DNA from: Mangrovimonas yunxiaonensis
Lineage (GTDB): Bacteria; Bacteroidota; Bacteroidia; Flavobacteriales; Flavobacteriaceae
NCBI RefSeq assembly: GCF_000733475.1
Contig: NZ_JPFK01000003.1
Coordinates: forward strand, 186,001 to 250,000
DNA length: 64,000 bases
Reading direction: 5' to 3'
Part shown: positions 17,333 through 26,138 of the stretch, piece after piece
Layout of the letters: each line of letters starts with the position of its first letter
How positions within the stretch are numbered: the stretch's first letter is position 1
Position numbers and translations under genes: made by a program
Notes under the pieces: model-generated
What the model was told of the DNA's origin: nothing
The model's input: only the letters and a program-made list of their open reading frames with translations
Database searches by the model: none

Positions 17333-18685
17333 CTATTGAGGTTTTATATTTTGGTTTATATGGAAAAAATTGTTGGGGTCGTACTTGGTTTTCACCTGCA
17401 CCAATCTTTCATAATTATCTTTGTACGATGCTTTAATACGCTCTTGGCCTTCATTCATCATAAAATTCACATAAGCTCCGCCCATCGCATGAGGTATTAG
17501 GGCATCGAAATAATTCTTGCACCAGTTTGTTATGGTTTCGGCATTGGCCGGATTGGGATCTACCCCAACAATAACCTGCGCCCAACGTGCTTCGCGATTT
17601 GCCCAAGCCGTTTCGGAGTTGGCCACGTCATGGCAAACCCCATCTATTGGGTAAAGGTGCATGGTAGAGTGCATGGTAGGCACTTTAGAGCCATGTGTTA
17701 CGTTTACCTTAATGGCTTCTGGCGTTAATTCCTTAATATAATGGGCGCGCCAATACCATTGCAATCCCGGCGGGTAAAGCGCATCGAACATGCCGTTAAG
17801 AGCCGGCATGGGAATTTCGCTTACAAAGTCTAGAATTGGCGTACCAAACTCGCGTATGGGTTTAAATACCTCCTCGGCTTTTTCGATAGGCCCTGTATAA
17901 TTCCATACAACACCGCATACGTTTTGGTTCCATAGGTGCTCTGGAAACGGCGCTGCAGGCGGCACGATTAAAAAAGCAAAAAAGCCATATAAATCGTTGG
18001 AGGCCGTTTTTAAAATGGTATCATAAAATACCATGGCTTCTTCGGCTTGTTCTATAGGCCAAAACATCGGGCCGGCATATACGTTTTTAATATCGATTAA
18101 ACTGAATTTAAAAGACACAACCACCCCAAAATTACCGCCACCGCCGCGTAGCGCCCAAAACAAATCGGGATTGGTATCTTTATTGGCTACAACAAGGTTG
18201 CCGTTAGACAAGACCACCTCGCACTCTAAAAGATGGTCTATGGTGAGGCCGCCTTTTCTGCTTAAATACCCCAAACCTCCGCCTAAAGTAATGCCTCCAA
18301 TGCCCGTAGTTCCAATAATACCACTAGGCAAGGCCAGCCCAAATTCGTGGGTTGCGGCATCTACATCGGACAAAGTGTTGCCTGGTTGTACAATAACTGT
18401 TTTTGATAATGGATCTATGGCTATAGCTTTCATTTCTGAAAGGTCTACCACCAAGCCCCCGTCTACTAGAGCCAGTCCGGCGCCATTGTGCCCACCGCTT
18501 CTAACAGATACTTCTGTATTGTTATCCCTAGCAAAATTAACGACATTAATAACATCTGCTTTTGTTTTACATGTTACAATTACGGCTGGCTTTTTATCGA
18601 TCATCGCATTGTAAATCGTCCTGGCCTCATCGTAATTAGGGTCTTTTGGGACAATAACCTTACCTGTTAAATCTTGATAACTCAT
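17333..18685 (-). CDS. FAD-dependent oxidoreductase, berberine-bridge-enzyme type (copy 1)
   Basis: The 450-residue protein has the PCMH/VAO FAD-binding fold (about 30-210) and a C-terminal BBE motif (KYDPNNFFHINQNI). The SGGHNGAG motif holds H66, the usual residue for covalent FAD attachment. The cysteine that gives a second bond in bicovalent members is not seen in the matching GTTGIGGITLGGGLG segment, so single attachment as in 6-hydroxy-D-nicotine oxidase is more likely. No signal peptide is visible, so it should act in the cytoplasm. It is a close paralogue of the 23174 product (NPDLFWALRGGGGNFG identical). The SnoaL-cupin gene is 42 bases upstream. The substrate is unknown. Confidence 0.93.
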   Translation of the reverse strand: MSYQDLTGKVIVPKDPNYDEARTIYNAMIDKKPAVIVTCKTKADVINVVNFARDNNTEVSVRSGGHNGAGLALVDGGLVVDLSEMKAIAIDPLSKTVIVQPGNTLSDVDAATHEFGLALPSGIIGTTGIGGITLGGGLGYLSRKGGLTIDHLLECEVVLSNGNLVVANKDTNPDLFWALRGGGGNFGVVVSFKFSLIDIKNVYAGPMFWPIEQAEEAMVFYDTILKTASNDLYGFFAFLIVPPAAPFPEHLWNQNVCGVVWNYTGPIEKAEEVFKPIREFGTPILDFVSEIPMPALNGMFDALYPPGLQWYWRAHYIKELTPEAIKVNVTHGSKVPTMHSTMHLYPIDGVCHDVANSETAWANREARWAQVIVGVDPNPANAETITNWCKNYFDALIPHAMGGAYVNFMMNEGQERIKASYKDNYERLVQVKTKYDPNNFFHINQNIKPQ

Positions 18686-18727
18686 CGTGCTTACTTTTTT
18701 AATTGGTTATTATTTTAAAAACAGTTG

Positions 18728-19633
18728 CTATTGATTTTTCTGCGCCGCTAATATCTTATTGATATCGGTTAGTAGTTCCAGCATTTCCTTTTCTGGACTA
18801 AAGTCTATAATTCTAGCATCTTCTACCACTATAACGGTATGCCCGGGCGGCATATAAAAAACTTCGCCTGCGCTTACGGTTGTTGTAGAATGATCTTGAT
18901 GGGTCGTTTCTAGGCTACCTTTTTCTAAATAGCCCCAATGAGGCACTTGGCATAAATTATCTTTTTGACCTTTTAATAAAGGGGAAAAATCTGTTCCTGC
19001 AGGCACTTCGTTTATGGCTACAACCATATGCCCCCAACCTTTTAGCACATTAACCGCATTGCCTTTTGGAAAATTGGCCTTGGCCACATGAATGGTTTTG
19101 GTTATTGCCGCTGCATTTGATTTTTTGGTACTTAAAGGTGACCGGTGTTCGTGTACAATCTTCCAATCGCCTACTTCGTTCTTTACAAACAATAGGGTTA
19201 TTTGGTCGTTTACGGCTACGGGTGTTTGCTCGTCCTTAAATTTCAAAAGAAAATCGGAGTGGAAAGTAACATTAGCCACTTCGTTAAAATAAACCGCTAT
19301 TTTTAGGTCGTTTAAATTAAACCTATAAACCTCTGCTATGTTGCTAAAAACTTTTCTTTTATAGGTTTCGTTTTCTTTGCTTCCCTGCCTTGGTGTTTCT
19401 GGCTTAAACCCTGTAAATTTCAAGCTTTTATCGTGAAAAGTCATTAACCGGTCTACATCGCCATCTTTAATGCTTTGCACAATGTTGTTTAAAGTTTTTT
19501 TTACGTTATCTTGGCTAGTTGAATACTCCTTATTGGAGATATCGCCCTTTAGGGTTTGCGAGACTAAAAGCTGTGCTTGCAAGAACAGCAGCAGTATAAA
19601 GAGTTTCTTGAAAGGTACATTTTTATGGCTCAT
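18728..19633 (-). CDS. Secreted SnoaL-like plus cupin two-domain protein
   Basis: The 301-residue protein begins with a hydrophobic signal (LFILLLFLQAQLLVSQ). Residues about 40-165 form a SnoaL/NTF2-like domain, with NIVQSIKDGDVDRLMTFHD and the ending GDWKIVHEHRSPL. Residues about 190-290 look like a cupin, with the metal-binding style HWGYLEKGSLETTHQDHS and GEVFYMPPGHTVIV. The paralogue at 24571 has only the first domain. SnoaL-like domains are often small-molecule binders or cyclases; no reaction can be assigned. It sits upstream of the FAD-oxidase in the same direction. Confidence 0.85.
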   Translation of the reverse strand: MSHKNVPFKKLFILLLFLQAQLLVSQTLKGDISNKEYSTSQDNVKKTLNNIVQSIKDGDVDRLMTFHDKSLKFTGFKPETPRQGSKENETYKRKVFSNIAEVYRFNLNDLKIAVYFNEVANVTFHSDFLLKFKDEQTPVAVNDQITLLFVKNEVGDWKIVHEHRSPLSTKKSNAAAITKTIHVAKANFPKGNAVNVLKGWGHMVVAINEVPAGTDFSPLLKGQKDNLCQVPHWGYLEKGSLETTHQDHSTTTVSAGEVFYMPPGHTVIVVEDARIIDFSPEKEMLELLTDINKILAAQKNQ

Positions 19634-20233
19634 GTCTCCGTGCTTTACCGTGTGTTTTACACTGTTAATGGTTTCTTTTTATGTGAAGCATACAACCGAT
19701 TTTGGTGATACGTCTTCTAAAAAAATTCACATAATTATTAAGCTAATGGAGATTTTATGGCAAATGGTTTTATATTGTTTATTTTACTTGTGGTTAACTT
19801 CTTTTGGCAGGCTTTAGAGCGGTATTAGGGCTGCCTGAATTTTCTACAGAGGCTTCTGCACAATATTGCTTTTACTTGTTGATAGACGCCCATTTTTGGC
19901 GTGATCGCCTTCAAAATTTCTAGCTTACTTACTTGCTATGCAAGTTTTAACATCCATAACAAAACTGGTTAAACTTGGGAACAGTAATGGCTAGGCAGAG
20001 CAAGCCTGCTTAAATTCTAAATGCTATTAATTAAGGAAAGAGAGTATTTAAAGATACAGAAAAAAAACTATATTTTTCTGTTTTTACGCCTAAAAATAAC
20101 GTTGGTATCTTTAGGTTTAGGGGTTTAAAAAATCGCTTCTGTAACCTGTTCTACTAATTGCATTTAATAACCAAACTTCTTACATTCAATGTTGCCTCGC
20201 CCCATTTTATGATTTATTATTAAGTTCAAAAAA
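19634..20233. other. 600-base gene-poor boundary containing a P450 tail relic
   Basis: No open gene is visible. The right part (20033-20126) repeats the end of the P450 gene and its downstream flank (see repeat). The left part (19634-20032) shows no frame, hairpin or RNA that I can support. Presumably it holds the promoter of the SnoaL-cupin gene. Confidence 0.6.
20033..20126. repeat. Direct repeat, left copy: decayed P450 3' tail and flank
   Basis: The block aligns in the same orientation with 28149-28244 (AAGGAAAGAG, then TTAAAGATACAGAAAAAA, then AAAAATAACGTTGG shared). Read on the minus strand it encodes a degraded version of the P450 C terminus, TPKPKDTNVIFRRKNRK against TLKPKNANVIFKLKNSK. 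The rest of the P450 gene is absent here. Confidence 0.85.
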
Positions 20234-21172
20234 TCAATTCCTGCTCAAAAACTCTGTTATGGCCTTATCGCAAGCCTGTGGATTTTCAAAATAGAGTCCA
20301 TGCGAGGAATTTTCAATTGTGATAAGTTCGCTTTGTGGCAATGAGCGATGTAATTCTTTAATAATTTCTCCAAACCATGCAGGTGATTGGTCTCCCATAA
20401 GCAATAAAACAGGTATTTCTAATTCTTTGATTTTTGACATTTCCAAAGGAAGCTCCCATTTTACGGTGGTCACTCCCGAAACTTCAGGTAGATTATCCAT
20501 CCATCTTTGTTTTACTTTAGGAGGAACTTGGTTTATTGAAAAGTCATCGCCCATCACGCCTTTAAGGAAGGATTCCACTCCTTTTTCATTTTCACCAGTA
20601 CTAAAAGCTTCTCCTGCTGGCTGAATATAATGTTTCTTAAATTGATTAAAACTTGCCTTTCCGCTAGAAGAATTTTCTAATAAGGATGAGGCTGGTGGTT
20701 CTCCTAAAACCAATGATTTCACCAATTCTGGATGGTCTAATGCCATAGTTAAAGCCGTGAAAGCACCATACGAATGTCCAACCAGATTTACTTTTTTAAA
20801 TCCAAGTTTCTTTATTAAAGCATAAAGGTCATCTGCATGAATGCGTGGTGAATAATCGGCTGTTTGGTCGAATACTTTTTTATTTGGATACGCATACCTA
20901 CGGCTATATGCAATCACTTCAAAATTCTTTGAATATTCTTCAACCCGCGGAATCCAGACCCTATAATCGCCTACAGTTCCATGTATAAAAATTAAAGGCT
21001 CGCCAGAACCTTGTATAATATAATGAAGCTTTTCGCCATTAACATAAACTGATTGTGGTTTGTCTGTAGCAACAGAGACGGTTTGTGTTTGTACATCTAG
21101 CTTTTGAGTTTTGCATGCAAAAAGTCCCAAAACCAAGAGAGTGGAAACAAGTAAATTTTTCAATGTTTTCAT
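20234..21172 (-). CDS. Alpha/beta hydrolase lipoprotein
   Basis: The 312-residue protein starts at ATG 21172; a GTG three codons earlier is less likely. It has a lipoprotein signal (LLVLGLFAC, lipidated C20). The hydrolase fold carries the oxyanion segment FIHGTVGD, nucleophile elbow GHSYGA (S135), an acid candidate in LLMGDQSPAW and a histidine in SSHGLYFE. Being lipidated, it probably works at the outer or inner membrane face. It lies last in a minus-strand run with two more exported hydrolases. No cognate substrate motif is visible. Confidence 0.9.
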   Translation of the reverse strand: MKTLKNLLVSTLLVLGLFACKTQKLDVQTQTVSVATDKPQSVYVNGEKLHYIIQGSGEPLIFIHGTVGDYRVWIPRVEEYSKNFEVIAYSRRYAYPNKKVFDQTADYSPRIHADDLYALIKKLGFKKVNLVGHSYGAFTALTMALDHPELVKSLVLGEPPASSLLENSSSGKASFNQFKKHYIQPAGEAFSTGENEKGVESFLKGVMGDDFSINQVPPKVKQRWMDNLPEVSGVTTVKWELPLEMSKIKELEIPVLLLMGDQSPAWFGEIIKELHRSLPQSELITIENSSHGLYFENPQACDKAITEFLSRN

Positions 21173-21225
21173 GTGTTTCACGTTTTATTTTTTTATCAAA
21201 GTGCTTTCGTTTCGTTTTGTTATCA

Positions 21226-22053
21226 TTAATCTGTCTTATCCCATTTTCCTGTTAAAAATTCAAGTGAAACCCTCATGAATTCAGCTTGAAAATCGGTATT
21301 TAGGTGTGGTAAATGCCCGCCGTTGGGCACAATCCAAAGTCGGCTATTGGAGACGTTTTGATACAACTCCATACCAATTTGTATAGGAACGAAAAGGTCA
21401 TTGTCTCCCAATACCACAAGCCATTTGGCTTTAATGGCGCTCAACTTATCAGGTGTAAATGAAGGATCACCGTCAGACAACTCCTTGTTTTGCCAGAACA
21501 CCTTTGCCAAATATTCCTGTTTTTCCGGGTCATGGTGTTTAGCCAATTCCATAATTTGATTTAGTTCGGCATTTGCCAGCCATTCACGGGCTGGCTTACT
21601 ATAATAAATATGTGCACCCACTGTAATGACCGATTTAAACCTATCTGGTTGTATGGTATTAAGATAAAGTGCAGTTGTTCCGCCACCGCTTACACCAATG
21701 ACATTCACTTTGTCCAATTTCAAAGAGTCCAGTAATGCATGAATTATCTTTGCGTAATCCTTATGGCTAAAATCGGGATTGTCCTTATCATAAATATCCG
21801 ATCGTCCATGACCGACCATATCAACTGCAATAGTTCTAAATTGCTTTGAATAGACTTTCACAAAAGGTTTCCATGAGTCCGCAGTTTTAAAAAAGTTATG
21901 CAGTAACAGAAGCGGTTCTCCGCTGCCTGTATCTTCATAATAAATCTTGGTTCCGTTATAATTGAAAAATTTTCCGTTAGGGTTCACCTTTACTTGACCA
22001 TAAGCGGTAAAGCAGATCATTAAAACTAAAACTTTAAGTACGTGATGTTTCAT
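21226..22053 (-). CDS. Exported alpha/beta hydrolase
   Basis: The 275-residue protein has a signal peptide (VLKVLVLMICFTAYGQ) and a complete hydrolase triad. The nucleophile is S122 in GVSGGG, the acid candidate is in VVLGDNDLFVP, and the histidine is in GGHLPHLN. GVSGGG is a common elbow of the bacterial epoxide-hydrolase/haloalkane-dehalogenase-like family, but no second specific motif was found. It is 44 bases past an upstream esterase and shares direction and export with both neighbours. Confidence 0.9.
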   Translation of the reverse strand: MKHHVLKVLVLMICFTAYGQVKVNPNGKFFNYNGTKIYYEDTGSGEPLLLLHNFFKTADSWKPFVKVYSKQFRTIAVDMVGHGRSDIYDKDNPDFSHKDYAKIIHALLDSLKLDKVNVIGVSGGGTTALYLNTIQPDRFKSVITVGAHIYYSKPAREWLANAELNQIMELAKHHDPEKQEYLAKVFWQNKELSDGDPSFTPDKLSAIKAKWLVVLGDNDLFVPIQIGMELYQNVSNSRLWIVPNGGHLPHLNTDFQAEFMRVSLEFLTGKWDKTD

Positions 22054-22110
22054 TTTTCTTAAGTTATGTTAGTATTGGTGATAACTTGTGTTTGGTGTCA
22101 GTCAATTCAG

Positions 22111-23157
22111 TTATTCAAATTCTAAATAGGAATCAAAAAAAGGAAGCAAATCATTTAATACCCTTCCATTATCTGTCCAAAGTTTATTGCTATGGTTTCC
22201 TATGTATTCTTCGGCATAATGGTTAACTCCTAAATCTTCCAATTTCTGACTTAACTCTCTACAGCCAAGCAAAACAAAATCCATTTGATCATTTCTACCC
22301 CAATCAATTTTTATGGCAGTTAACTTTTTTAGATTATCAACATGGTCGTCTACCATATTTGGCAAAAAATTATTGCTCCATTTTTTTATGGTTTTAGCAT
22401 CAGTAACCAAACTGTCATTTATATAATAATAAGGCAAGTCAGCATAAAACGGTGGTTTGTTAGGATTTGGCGAATATGCTTGACCAAATGCAATTAAAAA
22501 ATTTTCTAAAAAGTACTTCTTTCCGGTTACTAATTCTTCACTTGATTCGACGTCTTGCAATCTTTTGTATATATATGAATTTGCACCTATTTCTTTATAC
22601 AAATTCATACAGCCAGATAATGAATATACACTGCTAAACGTGTCTGGGTACAACATAGCCAATTTGGTTGCACCATAACCACCCATGGAGTGTCCAGAAA
22701 TGCCACGACTATCTTTGCTTGCTATGGTTCGATAGGTTTTATCCACATAAGTTACCAGATTTTTAGCAGTAAAATCGGCCCAATTTCCTGTGTAAGAAGA
22801 GTTCGTATAAAAACTCCCTCGATAAATGGTATGCTCATTGGGTGTAACTACTATTACAGGTCTTATTTTTCTGGTTGCAATGGCCCGATCCAGTAATTTA
22901 TTAAGCTGAAGTTCATTATAGTACATATTGTTGCTATCTGTAAAACCATGTAAAAAGTAAATAACAGGATACCTTTTATTCGTGTTTTCATAACCTGGCG
23001 GAAGGTATATATGCACACTTCTGGTTGGGTTTTCGCCCGCAGGATTTTCTAAAACTTCCGAATATAAACTATCTACCTTAACTGTTCCTTCAGGGTATTG
23101 ACCAAAGGCATTAACTCCTACACATAATAAAACTAGTAATTGAATAATTTTTTTCAT
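22111..23157 (-). CDS. Exported esterase, Esterase D / putative feruloyl-esterase fold
   Basis: The 348-residue protein has a signal peptide (IIQLLVLLCVGVNAFGQ). Features of the PF00756 esterase family include VHIYLPPGYENTNKRYPVIY, the FLHGFTD oxyanion segment and the elbow GHSMGGYGA with S157. The histidine near the C terminus is in the YIGNHSNKLW region. Family members cleave acyl or feruloyl esters, or transfer mycoloyl groups in other phyla. It follows the FAD-oxidase of copy 2 by 16 bases and so is probably in its transcription unit. Confidence 0.9.
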   Translation of the reverse strand: MKKIIQLLVLLCVGVNAFGQYPEGTVKVDSLYSEVLENPAGENPTRSVHIYLPPGYENTNKRYPVIYFLHGFTDSNNMYYNELQLNKLLDRAIATRKIRPVIVVTPNEHTIYRGSFYTNSSYTGNWADFTAKNLVTYVDKTYRTIASKDSRGISGHSMGGYGATKLAMLYPDTFSSVYSLSGCMNLYKEIGANSYIYKRLQDVESSEELVTGKKYFLENFLIAFGQAYSPNPNKPPFYADLPYYYINDSLVTDAKTIKKWSNNFLPNMVDDHVDNLKKLTAIKIDWGRNDQMDFVLLGCRELSQKLEDLGVNHYAEEYIGNHSNKLWTDNGRVLNDLLPFFDSYLEFE

Positions 23158-23173
23158 CGGTGTTGTTTTAAGA

Positions 23174-24529
23174 TTAATCTGGCTTAATATTTTGGTTAAT
23201 ATGAAAGAAATTTGTTGGGTCGTATTTGGTTTTGACTGCTACCAACTTTTCATAATTATCTTTATAGGATGCTTTAATACGTTCTTGCCCTTCTTCCATC
23301 ATAAAATTCACATAAGCCCCTTGGTTTGCCGCATAGGGTATCAACTCATCGTAGTAATTTTTACACCAATCGGTAATTATTTGGGCATTTTCTGGTTGTG
23401 GGTCTACCCCAACAATAACTTGTGCCCATCGTACACCTCTGTTAGCCCAAGCTGTTTCATGGTTTGCAACCTCATGCACTTTACCATCAATGGGGTAAAA
23501 ATGGGTGGTGGTATGCACATTGGGGATGGCTTTTCCATACTTAATGTTTATGGCCAAGGATTCATCTGACACCTCGTTAATAAAATGTGCCCGCCAATAC
23601 CATTGCAGGCCTTTAGGGTAGAGCGCATCGAACAAGGTGTTGAGTTGGTGCATGGGCATTTCGCCTACAAAATCGATAATGGGGTTGGTTTTTTCGCGCA
23701 TAGGACGCAATATTGCTTCGGCTTTGTCTAGTGGCCCCGTATAATTCCATACCACGCCACAGCATCGTTTGTTCCAATGTTCTTCAGGGAAAGGTGGTGC
23801 TGGTGGCACCGTTAAGAAGGCATAAAAGCCGTACAGATCTTGATCATCTGTTTTAGTGAACTCATCATAGAGTCTAAATGTTTCTTCGGCATCGTCCATT
23901 TCCCAAATCATTGGCCCACCGTAAACAGTCCCTACAGATAGGAGCTTAAATTGAAATGAAACTACTACGCCAAAGTTTCCACCACCGCCACGCAAGGCCC
24001 AAAACAAATCGGGATTTGTATTTGTATTGGCTGTAACCACATCGCCATTGGCCAAAACCACTTTGCATTCCAATAAGTTATCAATGGTCAAGCCTCCCTT
24101 TCGACTTAAATACCCCAAGCCACCACCAAGCGTTAAGCCACTAATTCCCGTAGTACCATTAATACCGAATGGTAAATAGAGGCCATACTCTTGTGTAATT
24201 TCTCCTATTTCACCAAGTGTAAAACCGGGATCAACACGAATGGTTTTGGCGTTAGGGTCGATATCAAACGCTTTCATTTCCGACAGGTCTATCACTAGAC
24301 CATCATCAACCAATGCCAAGCCTGCCCCATTGTGACCACCACTTTTAATGGACACTTCTATATTATTTTCTCTAGCATGGTTTACAGCATTAACCACATC
24401 TTGTGTGTTTTTACATTTTACAATTACTGCCGGTTTTTTGTCTATCATGGCATTGTAAATGGCGCGTGCCTCGTCGTAATTGGTGTCTTGAGGAGTGATA
24501 ACTTCTCCTGTTAAATCTTGATGGCTCAT
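23174..24529 (-). CDS. FAD-dependent oxidoreductase, berberine-bridge-enzyme type (copy 2)
   Basis: The 451-residue protein is a close paralogue of the 17333 product along its whole length (first residues MSHQDLTGEV against MSYQDLTGKV, last NFFHINQNIKP shared). The FAD attachment motif SGGHNGAG is intact and the alternative cysteine position is again not filled. It has no signal. It is followed closely by three exported hydrolases and preceded by the short SnoaL-like gene, so this copy has gained or kept an expanded neighbourhood. Confidence 0.93.
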   Translation of the reverse strand: MSHQDLTGEVITPQDTNYDEARAIYNAMIDKKPAVIVKCKNTQDVVNAVNHARENNIEVSIKSGGHNGAGLALVDDGLVIDLSEMKAFDIDPNAKTIRVDPGFTLGEIGEITQEYGLYLPFGINGTTGISGLTLGGGLGYLSRKGGLTIDNLLECKVVLANGDVVTANTNTNPDLFWALRGGGGNFGVVVSFQFKLLSVGTVYGGPMIWEMDDAEETFRLYDEFTKTDDQDLYGFYAFLTVPPAPPFPEEHWNKRCCGVVWNYTGPLDKAEAILRPMREKTNPIIDFVGEMPMHQLNTLFDALYPKGLQWYWRAHFINEVSDESLAINIKYGKAIPNVHTTTHFYPIDGKVHEVANHETAWANRGVRWAQVIVGVDPQPENAQIITDWCKNYYDELIPYAANQGAYVNFMMEEGQERIKASYKDNYEKLVAVKTKYDPTNFFHINQNIKPD

Positions 24530-24570
24530 AATGTGTGGTTTTATGTTGGTGTTACACTTTTTTTTAGTTT

Positions 24571-25080
24571 TTAAGATCCTTTTTGCTGGTTTAATGGCGA
24601 ATGGTGCTCATGTACAATTTTCCAATCACCGGTATTGTCTTTTACAAAGAGCAATGAAATTTGGTTGTTTACCACAACCAGCTCGTCACCAAATTTTAAA
24701 TGAAAATCCGAATGGAAGGTTACGTTAGCTACATTCCCATAATACACGGCAACTTTTAAATCGTTGGCATCAAATTTTACTACCTCAGTTACATTGCCAA
24801 ACACATGGCGTTCTGTGGCTTCGTTTCCTTTACTCCCAACTCGAGGCTCTCCCATATTAAACTCGGTAAACTTTGGGCCATAAGCATGAAAAGCTATAAG
24901 TTTTTCTATATCGCCATCTTTTATGCTTTGTACAATACCTCCCATTGTTTCCATAACTTCTTCTTGAGCTTTTGGATACTCTAGATGAATGGCACTTTGA
25001 GCTTGTGCTATTAAAGTTTGAACGTTTAAGAACAACAACACAAATAGCCATTTACATAATGTTAAAAATTGAGTTTTCAT
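24571..25080 (-). CDS. Secreted SnoaL-like protein without cupin domain
   Basis: The 169-residue protein has a signal peptide (LFVLLFLNVQTLIAQ) and a SnoaL/NTF2-like domain aligned to the first half of the 18728 product: VQSIKDGD, ANVTFHSDF, LLFVK, GDWKIVHEH. It stops right after that domain (HHSPLNQQKGS), where its paralogue goes on into a cupin. Either the cupin was lost here or fused there. It is 41 bases upstream of the FAD-oxidase and probably in one operon. Confidence 0.88.
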   Translation of the reverse strand: MKTQFLTLCKWLFVLLFLNVQTLIAQAQSAIHLEYPKAQEEVMETMGGIVQSIKDGDIEKLIAFHAYGPKFTEFNMGEPRVGSKGNEATERHVFGNVTEVVKFDANDLKVAVYYGNVANVTFHSDFHLKFGDELVVVNNQISLLFVKDNTGDWKIVHEHHSPLNQQKGS

Positions 25081-25240
25081 AATTTTTGAATTTAGATCTA
25101 CTCAAAACTATTGATAATCAACACAAAACATCAACTCGTTTTATTCAAAGAATGCAACATTTGTTTCAAAATGCCATTATTTTATAGCACTAATTTAGTT
25201 GATAAAAACAAAGGCTACTATTCTTAAAAGTCCAATACTT

Positions 25241-26113
25241 TTACTTTAAAGTCTGGCTGTTTTTATACGTTGTAGGCGAAGTATTATAGTAGTTTTTAAA
25301 CACACGGCTAAAATGTGAGGCGTTGTTAAAGCCACAATCAAATGCAATTTCTTGAATGGATTTTTTTGAGGTTGTTAATTGCGATTTAGCTAGTTGCAAT
25401 CGGCGTTCAACGAGCCATTTGCCTGGAGTGGTTTTATAGTAATCGTAAAAATCTCTTTTAAACTTGGATAGGCTTCTATTGGCAATATCGGCAAACGCTT
25501 CTAATCCTAAATTAACCCGATAATTATTTTCCATGACTTCCCAAATTGGGGTTTCGTAATGGTCTACAATGCTCAATATAAAAGCTAAAATGTGCTTGTT
25601 GTCTGGATGCGCAAAAATAGTAAACAACAACTCTTTAAATTTATTTTCCAAAATGCCTTCGGGAAGCTTTATGTCTTTTCCAAAATAAGGCAAAAAACTA
25701 GTGTAACAATTACGTATTTGGTCATTGACTTCAAAAGAAAGGTTTACTTCAGAGGTTACTTTTGGCAAATTGTTTAATTCCAGATGAGGCTTGAACTCAT
25801 CAAAAATACTTCGCAAATAATCATCCTTTAAATAAAATACTAGCACGTTCCATCCTGAAAAATCGGATGTCATTTCCTGTAAAAATGCACACCGTTTAAG
25901 TAGATACCCATTATTTTTATTGGCAAAATATTTTCGGTCGCCAAAATGCATGATACGTTTGCCGCTTATGGTAAAGTTAAATTGAATGTATTTGGCATAG
26001 AGTTTTAAAATTTTTTCTTTCTGCGGACAGTTATAATACAAAAACAAAGTGTCCTTTAAGTTGTATTGCGGAAAAGTATCCGGATTTGTTTTATGTGCTT
26101 TATACAGGTCCAT
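25241..26113 (-). CDS. AraC family regulator, tandem copy a
   Basis: The 290-residue protein is a near-duplicate of the 26139 product (first residues MDLYKAHKTNPDTFPQY in both). The N-terminal half (about 1-180) is a cupin-like sensor; the C-terminal half has the AraC double helix-turn-helix, with ANRSLSKFKRDF and IAFDCGFNNASHFSRVFK. The tails diverge after SRVFK. It lies between the SnoaL gene and its twin. The pair may respond to different ligands while sharing a DNA site, but this is inference. Confidence 0.92.
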   Translation of the reverse strand: MDLYKAHKTNPDTFPQYNLKDTLFLYYNCPQKEKILKLYAKYIQFNFTISGKRIMHFGDRKYFANKNNGYLLKRCAFLQEMTSDFSGWNVLVFYLKDDYLRSIFDEFKPHLELNNLPKVTSEVNLSFEVNDQIRNCYTSFLPYFGKDIKLPEGILENKFKELLFTIFAHPDNKHILAFILSIVDHYETPIWEVMENNYRVNLGLEAFADIANRSLSKFKRDFYDYYKTTPGKWLVERRLQLAKSQLTTSKKSIQEIAFDCGFNNASHFSRVFKNYYNTSPTTYKNSQTLK

Positions 26114-26138
26114 TTATTCAATGTAACACGTTAATCGT

